Assembly: GCA_018894105.1 (NCBI GenBank)
Contig: CM032117.1
Coordinates: 34,204,501 to 34,268,500, forward strand
Direction: 5' to 3'
DNA length: 64,000 nucleotides
Origin: Jacaranda mimosifolia
Taxonomy: Eukaryota > Streptophyta > Magnoliopsida > Lamiales > Bignoniaceae
Of this stretch, positions 12,269 through 31,289 are shown one piece after another (the first letter of the stretch is position 1; each line of letters begins with the position of its first letter). Position numbers and translations under genes: made by a program. Under the pieces are notes generated by a model. That model did no database searches. It was not told where the DNA came from and was given only the letters and a program-made list of their open reading frames with translations.

Positions 12269-14177
12269 TAATTCATGCTTAGATTTGGATTTTTTTTTTT
12301 TTATTGATTCATATCACCAAATTCTCAATTCAATTGATGGATTAGAGCATTTAGATGATGTTGTATGTGGCTTCTTGATTGATGAATTAAAAGTATGCTA
12401 ATATGTGTTTTAAGTGTTGATTCATATGATTAGTATGTTTTAATTCATAGCTATTAATGTTGAATATTGATTTGGCATTAATTGATGTTATATGTTGATA
12501 TAGCATGTGTTGATTAGCCTTCAGATGTTTTGGTCATTTTTGGATCCAATTTGATTGGAGTTTTGTTGGAGATTTTTGAAGAATATGATTCTTACTTAAA
12601 CTAGTTTTTGGAAGCATGTTTGAGCACTTGAATTTTCATTTTTAAAAGGTGTTTTAAATCTGAAAATTCATCCATAATATGTGACTTAATGTTTAGAATG
12701 TGTTCTAAAATTTTTGGTGCATCAAAGTTGAGCCAAAATTGGCTTAACTGGGCCACAACCTAAAAATAGGGCAGCTGCCGAGCCGGCGCGCATGCGGGCA
12801 GGGCAATGACCAAGAGTCATAGACCAGTTGCGTGCACGCTCGGCCGGGCAGTGCCTAGTTTTAGGTGTAGCTAGTTTTGAGCTATTATTTGGGCTCCTTT
12901 GACCAAAATAGTTTTAAATCACATGTATTAGATGCACAAGTGTTGTGCAAGGTCTCAAAATTATGTATGACATTTTTGAATGCTTTTAAAAATTGGTTAA
13001 AGTTAATCTTCAATTATGGCATAAAAGTTATGCTTGACCAATTATTTGTTTATGAGATAAGCATTTAATTGTTGAAATTAATTGTTAATTCTAGATTTAT
13101 TTATTGTTCATTTAATTGTTGAATGGATGATGAATGAATGGGGATGATCATGAGCCTTTAATATTGATTTTATTTGTTTCAAGTTGTTGAAAATGGTTGT
13201 ATTAAATAGGGGCTTGCATGCCTCTTTTATTCTATCTTATAAAAGTTAAGAGAGTAGAATCACTAGGAGTGAGGATTTCTTTCTCAAGTAAATTTTGCAT
13301 GGAGCAAAGAAGGCCATTGGAAGCATAGAGATTTAACCATGTAATAGTTAGATTTAATCAACCCACTTAAAATCAATTAGGTGGTGCACGTATAGCTCTA
13401 AGTACACTACTTAGTAGGCTCATGGTCATCCCACCCTAGGAGCATGCTAGGTGCATTTACCTATTTATGCTTTCCATATCCTATTAATGCATGAGATGCA
13501 TGGTTAGGATATAGAAAACCTAAATAAGAAGATTAAAATGATGGGATCTTTGCAAGCAAAAACCCTCCAATTAGAATATCTAAGTGCTTTTCAAATGTTA
13601 AGTCAAAATAGATACAAATTAAAATGAGTTTTAAATAATCTATGCCTTCTACCAATAGTATATGGCATATCGATGCTATCATCTTTGTGTGATATACATC
13701 CGGTCATAGGGGTCACACTTAGGTGGAAAGCTGTGACCATATACTTAGCATGAGATGCACCTTTGACTTGAGAACACCCATACATTATACACTCGGACAT
13801 GGGGGATGTTGTAGTGCCCGTCTCGAATCAAAGATTAATTGGTAGGTTTGACTTAACACCGAGTAATGTCGATGTTGTCCTTATAGGGGATCAACATGAA
13901 ACGGTGAGGCAAAACGTGTCAAGAGTTCATGAGATGCAATTAGCAAAAGTTGCTTACCTTTAGATTGCTTGTGGATATACATCCAACCATAGGGGTCTCA
14001 CTTACAAGTTCTTAAGGTCTTGATTCTCACCAGAAAATGAGATTTCCCGAATTCTTCTAGGGGGCGAAGGATTTGATAAAATAGTAGGAGAAAAATATGC
14101 TTGAAAGACCATGATCATGTTTTCAATATCAAAATTCAATCACATACTTATACTCTTTTTTCGCCTCTTGTAGATTT
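12269..14177 (+). other. Long untranslated leader of copia element 1
   Basis: About 1.9 kb between primer site and gag with no coding support. It is AT-rich except for a GC-rich block at about 12768-12862. Near the end, two related segments stand out: GATATACATCCGGTCATAGG at 13691 and GGATATACATCCAACCATAG at 13975, each followed by a GGGTCNCACTT-like stretch. Element 2 has the same pair at about 42411 and 42693. Confidence 0.6.
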
Positions 14178-17100
14178 TTGAAACCTTCTATTAAAATGGC
14201 TAAAAATCCACTCGCAAGTATTTTGGAAACCAATAAGCTAACCAGGCCTAACTTCTATGATTGGTTAAGGAACCTTAAAATCATTCTTGACTCCGAAAAG
14301 AGAACCTACATCCTTGATCAATGTTTGCTAGACACATTGGGTGACGATGCCATCAATGAGGCATGTGAAGTGTTTGCTAAACTTGTGGACAATGATCTAC
14401 AACTAAGATACCTCATGATGGCTTCCATGACTAATAAGCTTCAAAAGACTCACGAGCATATGAAACATGCATGTGAGATCTATAAATACCTACAAAAGTT
14501 GCACGGTGTCCAAACTCGACACGAAAGGTTCGCTTTGTCAAAAAAGCTCTTTAGAACACAGATGAGTGAAAGTGCTAATGTCCATGATCATGACCTCAAG
14601 ATGATAGGGATCATCGAGAAGCTGTGGATTTGATCCTTCAATCATTGCCCCCTTCGTTCGACCAATTCGTTATGAACTTCAATATGTCCAAGCAAGAGGT
14701 TATGATTAATGAATTAGTGAACATGCTTGTGACCATCGAGACGACTATGAAAAAGGAAAAGCCTCTTATGCTTGCTTCTGCCTCTAAGTCAAGAGGCCCT
14801 AGGGGTCCAAGAAAATGAGGTAAGAGGAAAAAAAGTTCATTCTCAAAAGAGAAGAGAGAGTTAAGAAAAAGAAAGGTGATAAGACCAATGCATCTTGTTT
14901 CTACTGTGGCGAAAAGGGGCATTGGAAAAGAAATTGCAAAGAATACCTTGCCTCATTGGGAAAGGTATGTACTTCATTGAAATGCACTTAACGACTAATT
15001 CTTCCTCATGGGTATTTGATACCGCATGTGGTTCTCACCTTTGTAATTTGTTACAGGAGATGGAGAGAAGAAAGAGTCTACGTGAATGAGATATGATCCT
15101 CCGCCTCAAAAATGGAGCAAAAGTTGCCACCATGGTCCAAGGTGTAGTAAAGTTAGACTTGGGGAATGCTTGTATTAAGTTAAATCCTTGTTATTATGTA
15201 CCCCAACTTGTTAAGGACATTGTTTTAATACCCGTTCTCGATTATGAAAGATTTGATTTTTCTATATCGAATGGTGTATTGAAAGCATTAAAGAACGGTT
15301 CTTTAATTGCACAAGGTACATTGAGTGATGGATTATACATATTAGATTCTCGACCTTCACTAATGCAAATTCAATCAAGTAAAAGGAAATTAGATAATCA
15401 AGAAGATGCCATTCTTTGGCATGCAAGACTTGGACATATTTCTAAGAATAGGATGAGCAAGCTAGAAACTCTCAAAGCACTAAATGTTAGTAGTATTAAG
15501 GAACTTCTTACTTGTGAATCTTGGTCAAAGGAAAAAATGACCAAGACTCCTTTTGTAGGACAAATGGAGCGTACCACAAGTCCTTTAGATTTGATTCATA
15601 CGGATGTTTGTGGACCACTAAAAGTTAGTGCAAGAAGAGGCTATTCCTACTTCATCACCTTTACCGATGATTATAGTCGGTTTGGACACGTGTACCTATG
15701 AAGTACAAGTTCGAAGCCTTTAAAAAGTTCAAAAAATATAGGAATGAAGTAAAAAAGCAAAAGGGACTTCGTATTAAATCTCTTCAATCGGATCAAGGAG
15801 GAGAATACTTAAGTACCAAGTTCTTGGATTATCTAAAAAAGAATGGGATTCTCTCATAATGGACTCTACCCGGCACACCCCAACACAATAGAGTAACTGA
15901 AAAGAGAAACCGTACTTTGTTAGACATGGTACATTCCATGATGAGCTTTTCCAATGTGTCCATATCTTTTTGGGGATATGCTTTACAAATGGTGGCGAAG
16001 CTACTAAATGTAGTACCTTCAAAGCTGGTGCCAAAAACACTGCATGAGATGTGGTATGGCAAAGCACCCTCTTACCAATACCTTAAGGTTTAGGGATCTC
16101 CTGCCTATGTGAGACGGATAGTAGGAGATAAGTTGGATAGTAAATCCACCTTGTGCAAGTTTGTGGGGATACCCAAGAGATTCTTTAGGTTATTACTTCT
16201 ATGATCCCTCATAACAAAAGGTGTTTGTCTCAAGGAACGCCTATTTTTTGGAAAAGTAAGCTTTGTTGTTGAACTTGATGAAGTTCAAGATGATCATTAA
16301 ATCCCACAAATAATAGAAATAAACTACCAACAAGAGTCTTACACACATCCACCTAGAAGGTCGGATCGAATCAAGGAGCAACCCGAAAGGTTCGAATTTC
16401 TACATGAAATAGGCCAATCGGATAATGATCTGAAGACCTACGAGGAAGCTATATTAGTCATAGACCTGGGACATTGGCAAGATACTATGAGATCAGAAAT
16501 GGATTCCATGTACTCCAACAAAGTGTAGACTTTGATAGATCCACCAAAAGGAATAGTTCCCATCAGTTGCAAGTGGATCTATAAGTGAAAACTTGGAGTT
16601 GATGGAAAAGTAACAACTTTTAAGACGCGACTAATGGTAAAGGGCTATACTCAAAGACCTAGTGTCAATTTTGAGGAAGCCCTTTTCACCAGTCTCAATG
16701 CTTAAGTCCATTTGAATTCTTGCCATAGTCGTATATTATAACTGTGAAATATGGCAAATGGATTTGAAAACCGCTTTCCTCAATGGAGATATTGAAGAAG
16801 AAATCTACATAGATCAACCACAAGATTTTACATCCAAAGGGAGTGAGCAAAAGGTTTGCAAACTCTAGAGATCCATCTATGGACTCAAACAAACATTCCG
16901 AAGTTGGAATATAAGTTTTGATAAGACAGTCAAATCATTTGGCTTTGTCAAAAATGTGTGTATATGAAGGCTAGTGGGAATAGTGTACAGTTATTGTGTT
17001 TTATGTTGATGACATCCTTCTCATTATGAACAAAGTAAGAATGTTAGAGTGTACTAAAGTATAGTTATCTACTTAATTCTTCATGAAGGATTTGGGATAA

Positions 17101-17960
17101 GCATCCTACATATTAGGAATACGTATCTATAGAGATAGATCTAGAAGGATTGTGGGACTTTCCCAAACCTCGTACATTGACAAGATACTAAAGAGGTTTA
17201 GTATGGAAGAATCCAAAAGGGGATTCATTCTTATAGGACATGTCATTCGTCTCTCTAAGTCTATGGCCCCTAAGACTAACGTTGAGAAACAAAGAATGTC
17301 CCACATACCTTATGCCTCTGCTATTGAGAGCATAATATATGCAGTTCAATGTATAAGATTGGATATGGCACACACTCTAAGTGTTACAAATAATTTTTGA
17401 TTCAATCCTAGTGAAAGTCACTGGATAGCTGTAAAAGTAATCATTAAGTAGTTGAGAATAACTAAGGACTTGTTTTTAGTTTACGGCGCTGGAGAATTGA
17501 AACTAGAGGGGTTTCTAGATTCAAGTTTCCAATCCGATATAGATGACCTAAAATCTACTTATGGATTCATATTTTGCCTCAATAGCAGTGTGGTGAGTTG
17601 GAAGAGTTCCAAGCAAGACACTATGGTTGACTCTACCATAGAGGCAGAATATATTGCAGCTTTAGAAGCTGTAAAGAAAGGTGTTTAGATGAAAAACTTC
17701 ATTCAAGAATTGAATGTATAGCCTAGCATTGTTAATCAAGTAGTTATCTTCTGTGACAACAATGGGGGAGTTGCGCAAACAAAAGAGCCCAGATCTCTTC
17801 AGCAATCCAAGCACATATTGAGACGATATCATTTGATCTGGGAGATCACTGATAGAGGCGACATCCAATGGAGAGAGTTGCCTCGGAAGAGAATATAGCA
17901 GATATATTGACTAAACCCCTATCACAAAAGGTCTTTGAAGGGCATCTTGAGAAGATGGGT
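14178..17960 (+). pseudogene. copia gag-pol polyprotein, degenerate
   Basis: Gag opens at 14178 (or at the internal MAKNP Met) and runs to a break at 14633, then resumes in another frame from about 14624. A zinc knuckle CFYCGEKGHWKRNC lies at 14896-14937. Protease active-site stretch WVFDTACGSHLC is near 15006-15041. The GAG-pre-integrase block has WHARLGH at 15418-15438, but the second zinc cysteine is lost (TCESWSKEK instead of CESC). Integrase core includes DVCGPLKVSARRGYSYF, then a frameshift near 15700. RT is broken by several stops, yet the catalytic YVDD survives at 17002-17013. RNase H runs from about 17450 (DSTIEAEYIA near 17630) to 17900. It would have encoded particle, maturation, insertion and copying functions. 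Confidence 0.9.
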
Positions 17961-17986
17961 CTTAAAGCTATGGGGAATTGGCTTTA

Positions 17987-18001
17987 GAGCAAGTAGGAGA
18001 T
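17987..18001 (+). other. Polypurine tract of copia element 1
   Basis: GAGCAAGTAGGAGAT sits directly before the 3' LTR start. Element 2 has GGGCAAGTGGAAGAT in the same position. This is where plus-strand DNA synthesis would be primed. Confidence 0.65.
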
Positions 18002-20225
18002 TGTTGGAATAGTACCTAGCAAGCCAATTAGATAGGCATTGTAAACTATTTTACTTGTGATACAATATTGATTGAATGATATTAATAATATATATGGTCA
18101 TCTTCATCTTATGCTTATATTCACTTCACTGGTATTTGGTTGAAGCCCTTAGATCACTCATGACTTCAGGACTTGGTCACGCACTAGGTGGTGTTAATGG
18201 AATAAGTTTTATACGGTTGTGATCTTAAATCTTCCAAGTCATAGGATCTTATGAGACGGTGCATCTAAGATCCGAGTATACTTGCACTGATAATGCATAA
18301 GTCCAAAGAGTTGGATATTGTTCCATTCCATGGGCAATCCCATATGAGATATAGATGCGTGTCAGTAGGTGCTTGTTAGGGAATAAGGCACTGAAGACCC
18401 ATCAGAGAATCCACTAGATAGCTAGAGTGGCAAGTCAGTAGTCGCAAGTTCTCCCGCTTACGCTAGTGCATATAATTAGTCCTTTGACCTGAGGATCCAT
18501 GGTAATCTTGTGTTTAGGTCTTCACGCTTTGACTCCTCCGTAGTCACTTAGCAAGCCATTTGGGTGGTGATTGGGCATGAGCTACTTAGATATAGAGGTT
18601 TGTGAGATCAAGATAGAATCCGACTCCTCGTTTTTGTGAAGGGCAAGTATATCTCCTATGTGTTTATAATGATCAATTCCAAGAAATCCTTGGGCAAGGT
18701 AGTATGACAATTTGAAAAAGGAGTTTTTTCAAAGATGAGATCATAAAGTGGAATCGAACATTAGAGATACATAGTATCGAGGCTATTAGGGAGCCGACAA
18801 ATATCTTGCCCTAAGCCTCTTTCGGGGGATAGAAGACGGAATGACCGTATTTGCATGGTACACGTAGAGCTATGATAGGTTCTCTAAAAGCATTCATTTC
18901 AGCCTATTAGTTGGGCTCCAAAGCTTGAGGTTGGACATCGACCATGGAGATTCGGTACTCTTCAATTAATGGATATTAATTGAATTGAGTTGATTAGTTT
19001 AAAGGAGTTTAAACTAAAATGAATATATGGTATTCAAAAGTCACAAGAAGTTGTGAGCCCGTGTCCAATGAATGGTAAAACCTATCGGGTCACACACAAA
19101 AGCCAATTACATTTCCTAAATAATGGAGGAACTTTCTAAGTATTAGAAAATTCTCTCCATGGAGACTGTTTTTGGGTAATTGAAATTGAGGTTAATTTTG
19201 GTTTGATTAATTTAAGTGTTAAATTGATCAACTAATTTGAGGATTTAAATTAGACCAATAATTAAAGAGTTAATTATTTGGTGCCATGTGACATCAATTG
19301 GTCAACTTAAAGAGTTAAGTTAACAAAATTAAGCTTAAAGAGTTAAACTAGTTGACTTAAGAGTGAAGTCAATTATTAATTAATTAAATTAAATTATTTA
19401 ATTTTATTAATGAGGAGAATCTTCTTTGGAGGGAAAATTCAAATGATAGGATCATTTTAATGTGGCATTTAATTCATTTGAAATTAGATTTCAAATGTAA
19501 TCTAAATGCACGCAAATTCAAATTAGATTTAAATTTGCCAACTAAGCATGCATGGTTGGTGGACCCCCCCCCTCCTTGAGGAATGGCATCACACCATCCT
19601 CACTCTATGTATAGATATAGAGTGAGGGGGCGGCAACACATAATTTTAGCAAGTGAAGAATTGGATTCTCACTTTTCCCTCCATTTTCAAAGGTGCTCAT
19701 TCATGTGTTGAAGATCACCTTTTTCTTCTTCTCCAATCTAAAAATCGGCCACTTTCCTCTCAACTCTCCTCTCTTTCTCCAGCTAAAAGTGAGGAGTAGT
19801 AGGATTTAGATTGGTGTGTGGATCATTTCGATAGAGGCAAAACACTTGGTTTGCTAAGCCATTGAAAATCCACCTGCAAGACCAATCTCTTGTCGATTTT
19901 ATTCCATGAGATCCAGAAAGATTTTTGAGCTGCAATTTATTCTAGAAGCTTCCTCAAGGTGTTGAGCAGCTACTGGAATTTTTTTCAGCATTTTTGGATA
20001 GTTTTGAATTGCTCAAAAATCGCTTGCTTCCAGCTGCGCCATTATCTAACATATTCTGTTTGAAGAAGTAGTTCTTCAATCTACCTTTGGATTTGAGCTC
20101 TTAAGGTAACTCTTCAACCAAATTTGAATTCTAAAGCATGTGTAGATCCTTGGTAGCTTGTAAGCACTAGTTTATTTGAACTTTTGAAGTTTTATTATTG
20201 GATCCTAATGCCTTACTTGCTTTCA
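18002..20225 (+). repeat. 3' LTR of copia element 1
   Basis: Starts TGTTGGAATAGTACC and ends CTTACTTGCTTTCA. Same architecture as the 5' LTR and nearly the same length (2224 against 2231 bp). A run of nine C at 19564-19572 and some short indels separate the two. Confidence 0.92.
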
Positions 20226-20620
20226 GATGGCCATCCGGATATTATTGAGATAACTCTTGCTGTGGGGAGATTACTGAGGTCACTCCAATGTTGATGCTCT
20301 TTGAGAACCGAGTGGTCACTCTACCTCTTCTTGTAGTTCTCGCTTTCTTCTCTAGGTGAACTCTTCTTTGGATTGGACAGTTTTGGAGTTAATACTCCTT
20401 GAGGTATCCTTTTTGAATAAGCTTCTTGATTTCATCCTCCAGAAGACGGCACTCCTTCATGGTATGTCTATTGTGCGGTGGTAGCTACACTAGTTATCCG
20501 ATCTGGGCTTATTAGGATCAATGGGATCTTGTGCAGCGATTGTTGAATAAGACCGCACTACATCACAATGGTTACTATTTTTGTTTAGGATTTGTTTGCT
20601 TTGTGTATCATTTTTCAACA
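20226..20620 (-). mobile_element. Ty3/gypsy remnant A, right part (end of gag)
   Basis: The minus strand from about 20470 reads HTMKECRLLEDEIKKLIQKG and then YLKEY, matching the C-terminal gag block of plant gypsy elements (usual form HxTxECxxLxxxIExLIxxGxL). This would connect directly to the protease at 10017 once the copia element is removed. The match fades near 20620, where AT-rich single-copy-looking sequence begins, so the rest of gag and the 5' LTR are missing. The first five bases, GATGG, are the right target duplication of copia element 1. Confidence 0.75.
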
Positions 20621-22045
20621 CGCTAAAATAGTAAAAATTATTTTTAATAGCTAAAATTATTAAAATATAGAATGTACACAAGCTATATAACATATTACTT
20701 TATTTAGAAATGAATTTTAAAGTTTCTAAATACAGATGCCTGAATTTTATAAATAAGTTAATGTACTTTGTTTATCTTAATAAATATTATAAATATACGT
20801 AAATATTCAGTAATTGAAATAAACATACCCAGTATAATTAAGTAAATTCCACATAAAAATGCATAATTAAGTAACAGAAATTTATATTTTTTTATTATAT
20901 CTAATTAAATAAATTTCATATAAAAATGCATAAATTTTTCTTCATTCATTGGATACGAAATTAAATTATTTCAACTACATAGCAAAATGATATATTTCAA
21001 AAAGTTGCATTATTCTAAGTACATTATTCAAATATAAATTATTCTTTTAATCTAGAGAAATTAAAAAAACTGTAGTAAAGATAATAGAACACAAATTCAA
21101 TAACCAAGCACATTTTAAGTTTTAAATTTATACATATGACATAAAATATTAAATCTATGATTATGAATATAAAATAAGAATCTATTAGCATGAATATATA
21201 AAACTATCCAATGAGACAAAAACAAATACTACAATTTTGAATAAGTACATCATGAGATTTTTAGTTATAATTAGATAAGTTAGTTGTATTAAAATAAAAT
21301 TAATAATCAATGATATTTTTTAATTTAATAAAAAAATTTAAAAATCTAAAAATTTAGAATTTAATCAAAATTATATAATTGTAGGTCTCGCACAATTGTA
21401 CTATATATAATAGTATAGATTTTATTATTTTGAATTGATTACAATCATATAGCACACGGGAATAATACAAATTTAATCCTAAACTTAATAAAAAAAAATT
21501 ATTTTTAATTTGAAACATTAAATATATATACAGAATATTTTATATTATATTTGGTGAAATATAATACAAATTATCTTCCAATTTCTAAATTAAAAGTTAC
21601 AATAAAAATATTATGATTTTAATTAAATGTTATAGAATTAGGAAATATAAGTTTTTGAAAATTTATAAAATATTATTACTAATACTATCTCCTGGTTGTA
21701 TCTTAATTAAAATATTAAATTATGTTATTACGCATGCAAAAACAATTTTTTTCATGAAAACTAAGACAAGCTCTGTGTAGTTAAAATTAATATAAAGATT
21801 AAGTCAAATTAATTCTTATATGATCTTACTGCCATTCACGATTCATCCTTATGGCTAACTATATTTTTGCTTTTAAATATTTTGAATTTCATATATTATT
21901 CTTTTTTATAATTTATCCAATTTCCCCCTTTTTTTTCCTTTAAAAAATTAAAATATAATTTTACTCATAGGAAATGTCCGAAGCGCTTAAACCCATTTTT
22001 AATAAATTTCATTCAATTTTATTACGTTAAACTTTGGTTAAATTG
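20621..22045. other. AT-rich upstream region of the CDC48C-like gene
   Basis: About 1.4 kb, strongly AT-rich with many poly-A and poly-T tracts. No coding sequence, transposon ends or tandem repeats were recognised. It likely contains the promoter; no single TATA box stands out. Confidence 0.5.
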
Positions 22046-22054
22046 AAACCCTAA
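22046..22054 (+). promoter_or_regulatory. Telo-box AAACCCTAA
   Basis: Exact AAACCCTAA, 57 bases before the start codon. Telo-boxes close to the transcription start are common in plant ribosome-biogenesis and translation genes, where they act with other elements in dividing cells. This fits the expected role of the gene that follows. A nine-base match in AT-rich DNA could still be chance. Confidence 0.45.
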
Positions 22055-22110
22055 TGTAGTTCTAATTTCTCTGAAATAACACATCCTTTTCCTTCCAGCA
22101 ACCACCGAAG

Positions 22111-30198
<8,088 letters not shown>

Positions 30199-31289
30199 GA
30201 GCAGAGTTGATGCTTCAAATGGTTTCCTCTGGACGGAGGATTGTTAAAATAGCAATTCTGTGTGATGATGAGCAGATAAATGTGTCTATTGCACTTTGAC
30301 GTCCTGGTAGTTTTCAGTGGCTTTCCTTATTACTTTTTATTTTCTCTCAAAAAATTTTGTTTCTAGTTTTATGCTTTATCTTATTTAAATCTGAGAAATA
30401 CATCTGAGGCTTTAGTCAAAAGGAAACAAGCATGTGTTTTGTATGTTGAATGATACTGTGTTGGAGTCATATCAAGACCGTGGATATTGTGGTTAAGCAT
30501 TTCTATTTCTACTTTTGAGGCCAATGTTCTGCAGTACCCTTGATTGAATAACAGGTTTCTTCTCTTGAAAAGTAGTTCCTCGAGCTGAAAAATCCCCCTA
30601 GTCGCAATTATTGTTGTACTCATTTTGATAAAAACAAATGCCTCTCTGGTTATTGATATCCGATGTCTCTGATCCACGTGTATGTGAGAGTGAGTGTATG
30701 TTCCCCATTGATGGTAAGTTGAGAAGCGGTGGTCATTCATTATCCTTAGACATTTGATTTTGGGAGGAAGGAGAAGCAATTATTTGTAGTAGCTGAGAGT
30801 CCAATTTACTCGGCCGCACTATGGTTGTTCCTGGATTGAATTGTGGTTTCATAGTTCTAAGTATTTGTTGTTTGTGGAAAAGTCTTTGCGATAAGACAGC
30901 ATAACAACAATCGTAGGTACTTAATATAGAACTTATTTCTTGTTCAGACAAATGTTATTATATTTGCTTTGTGGCTGATTTGTGATTCAAAATCACTTGC
31001 AATGTGTGATTAGATAGATATGCATTCGGACATATATATATATATATATATAAAGTGTCTTTCTTTTTGAGTAGTTGGTAAAACATTTGATTGGCAATAA
31101 TCCGTCTATTGTCGTCCAATTGGCGGGTTTGAAGACTTGAGAGTTTTCAGATATCACTATTATTTACTAAATAGGGTGTGTTGTGTCGATCTAATATAAA
31201 ATTTGGTAGTGATGCTTGGACTTAAAGGATCTTGAAACCAGGAATGTTATGAGGCACAACCCAGTAGCACCTAACATAAGAAAAGATTG
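30199..31289. other. 3' UTR and intergenic region after the ATPase gene
   Basis: Begins with the 3' untranslated region after the TGA ending at 30198. No gene, transposon end or strong polyadenylation signal was recognised. It includes a short TA run at 31032-31052. Open frames on both strands lack family features. Confidence 0.45.

Larger units (their letters stand above)
10023..20225 (+). mobile_element. Ty1/copia element 1, both LTRs present, coding region broken
   Basis: A complete but degenerate copia retrotransposon of about 10.2 kb. In order: 5' LTR 10023-12253, primer site 12256-12268, untranslated leader to 14177, gag, zinc knuckle, protease, integrase, RT and RNase H to about 17960, purine-rich tract 17987-18001, and 3' LTR 18002-20225. 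The gag-protease-integrase-RT-RNase H order is what defines copia rather than gypsy. It is inserted in gypsy remnant A: protease-side sequence is on its left, gag-side sequence on its right, with a 5-bp duplication. Many stops and frameshifts mean it cannot make its own proteins. Confidence 0.92.

Noticed and set aside
15006..15041. Protease motif DTACG instead of DTG, considered as an inactivating change
   Set aside because: Elements 0 and 1 both have it, and I recall plant copia relatives with the same form, so it is probably the normal form for the family.
30381..30779. 132-codon minus-strand frame just after the ATPase gene
   Set aside because: No recognisable domains, no start context, and it overlaps the likely 3' UTR; probably chance.
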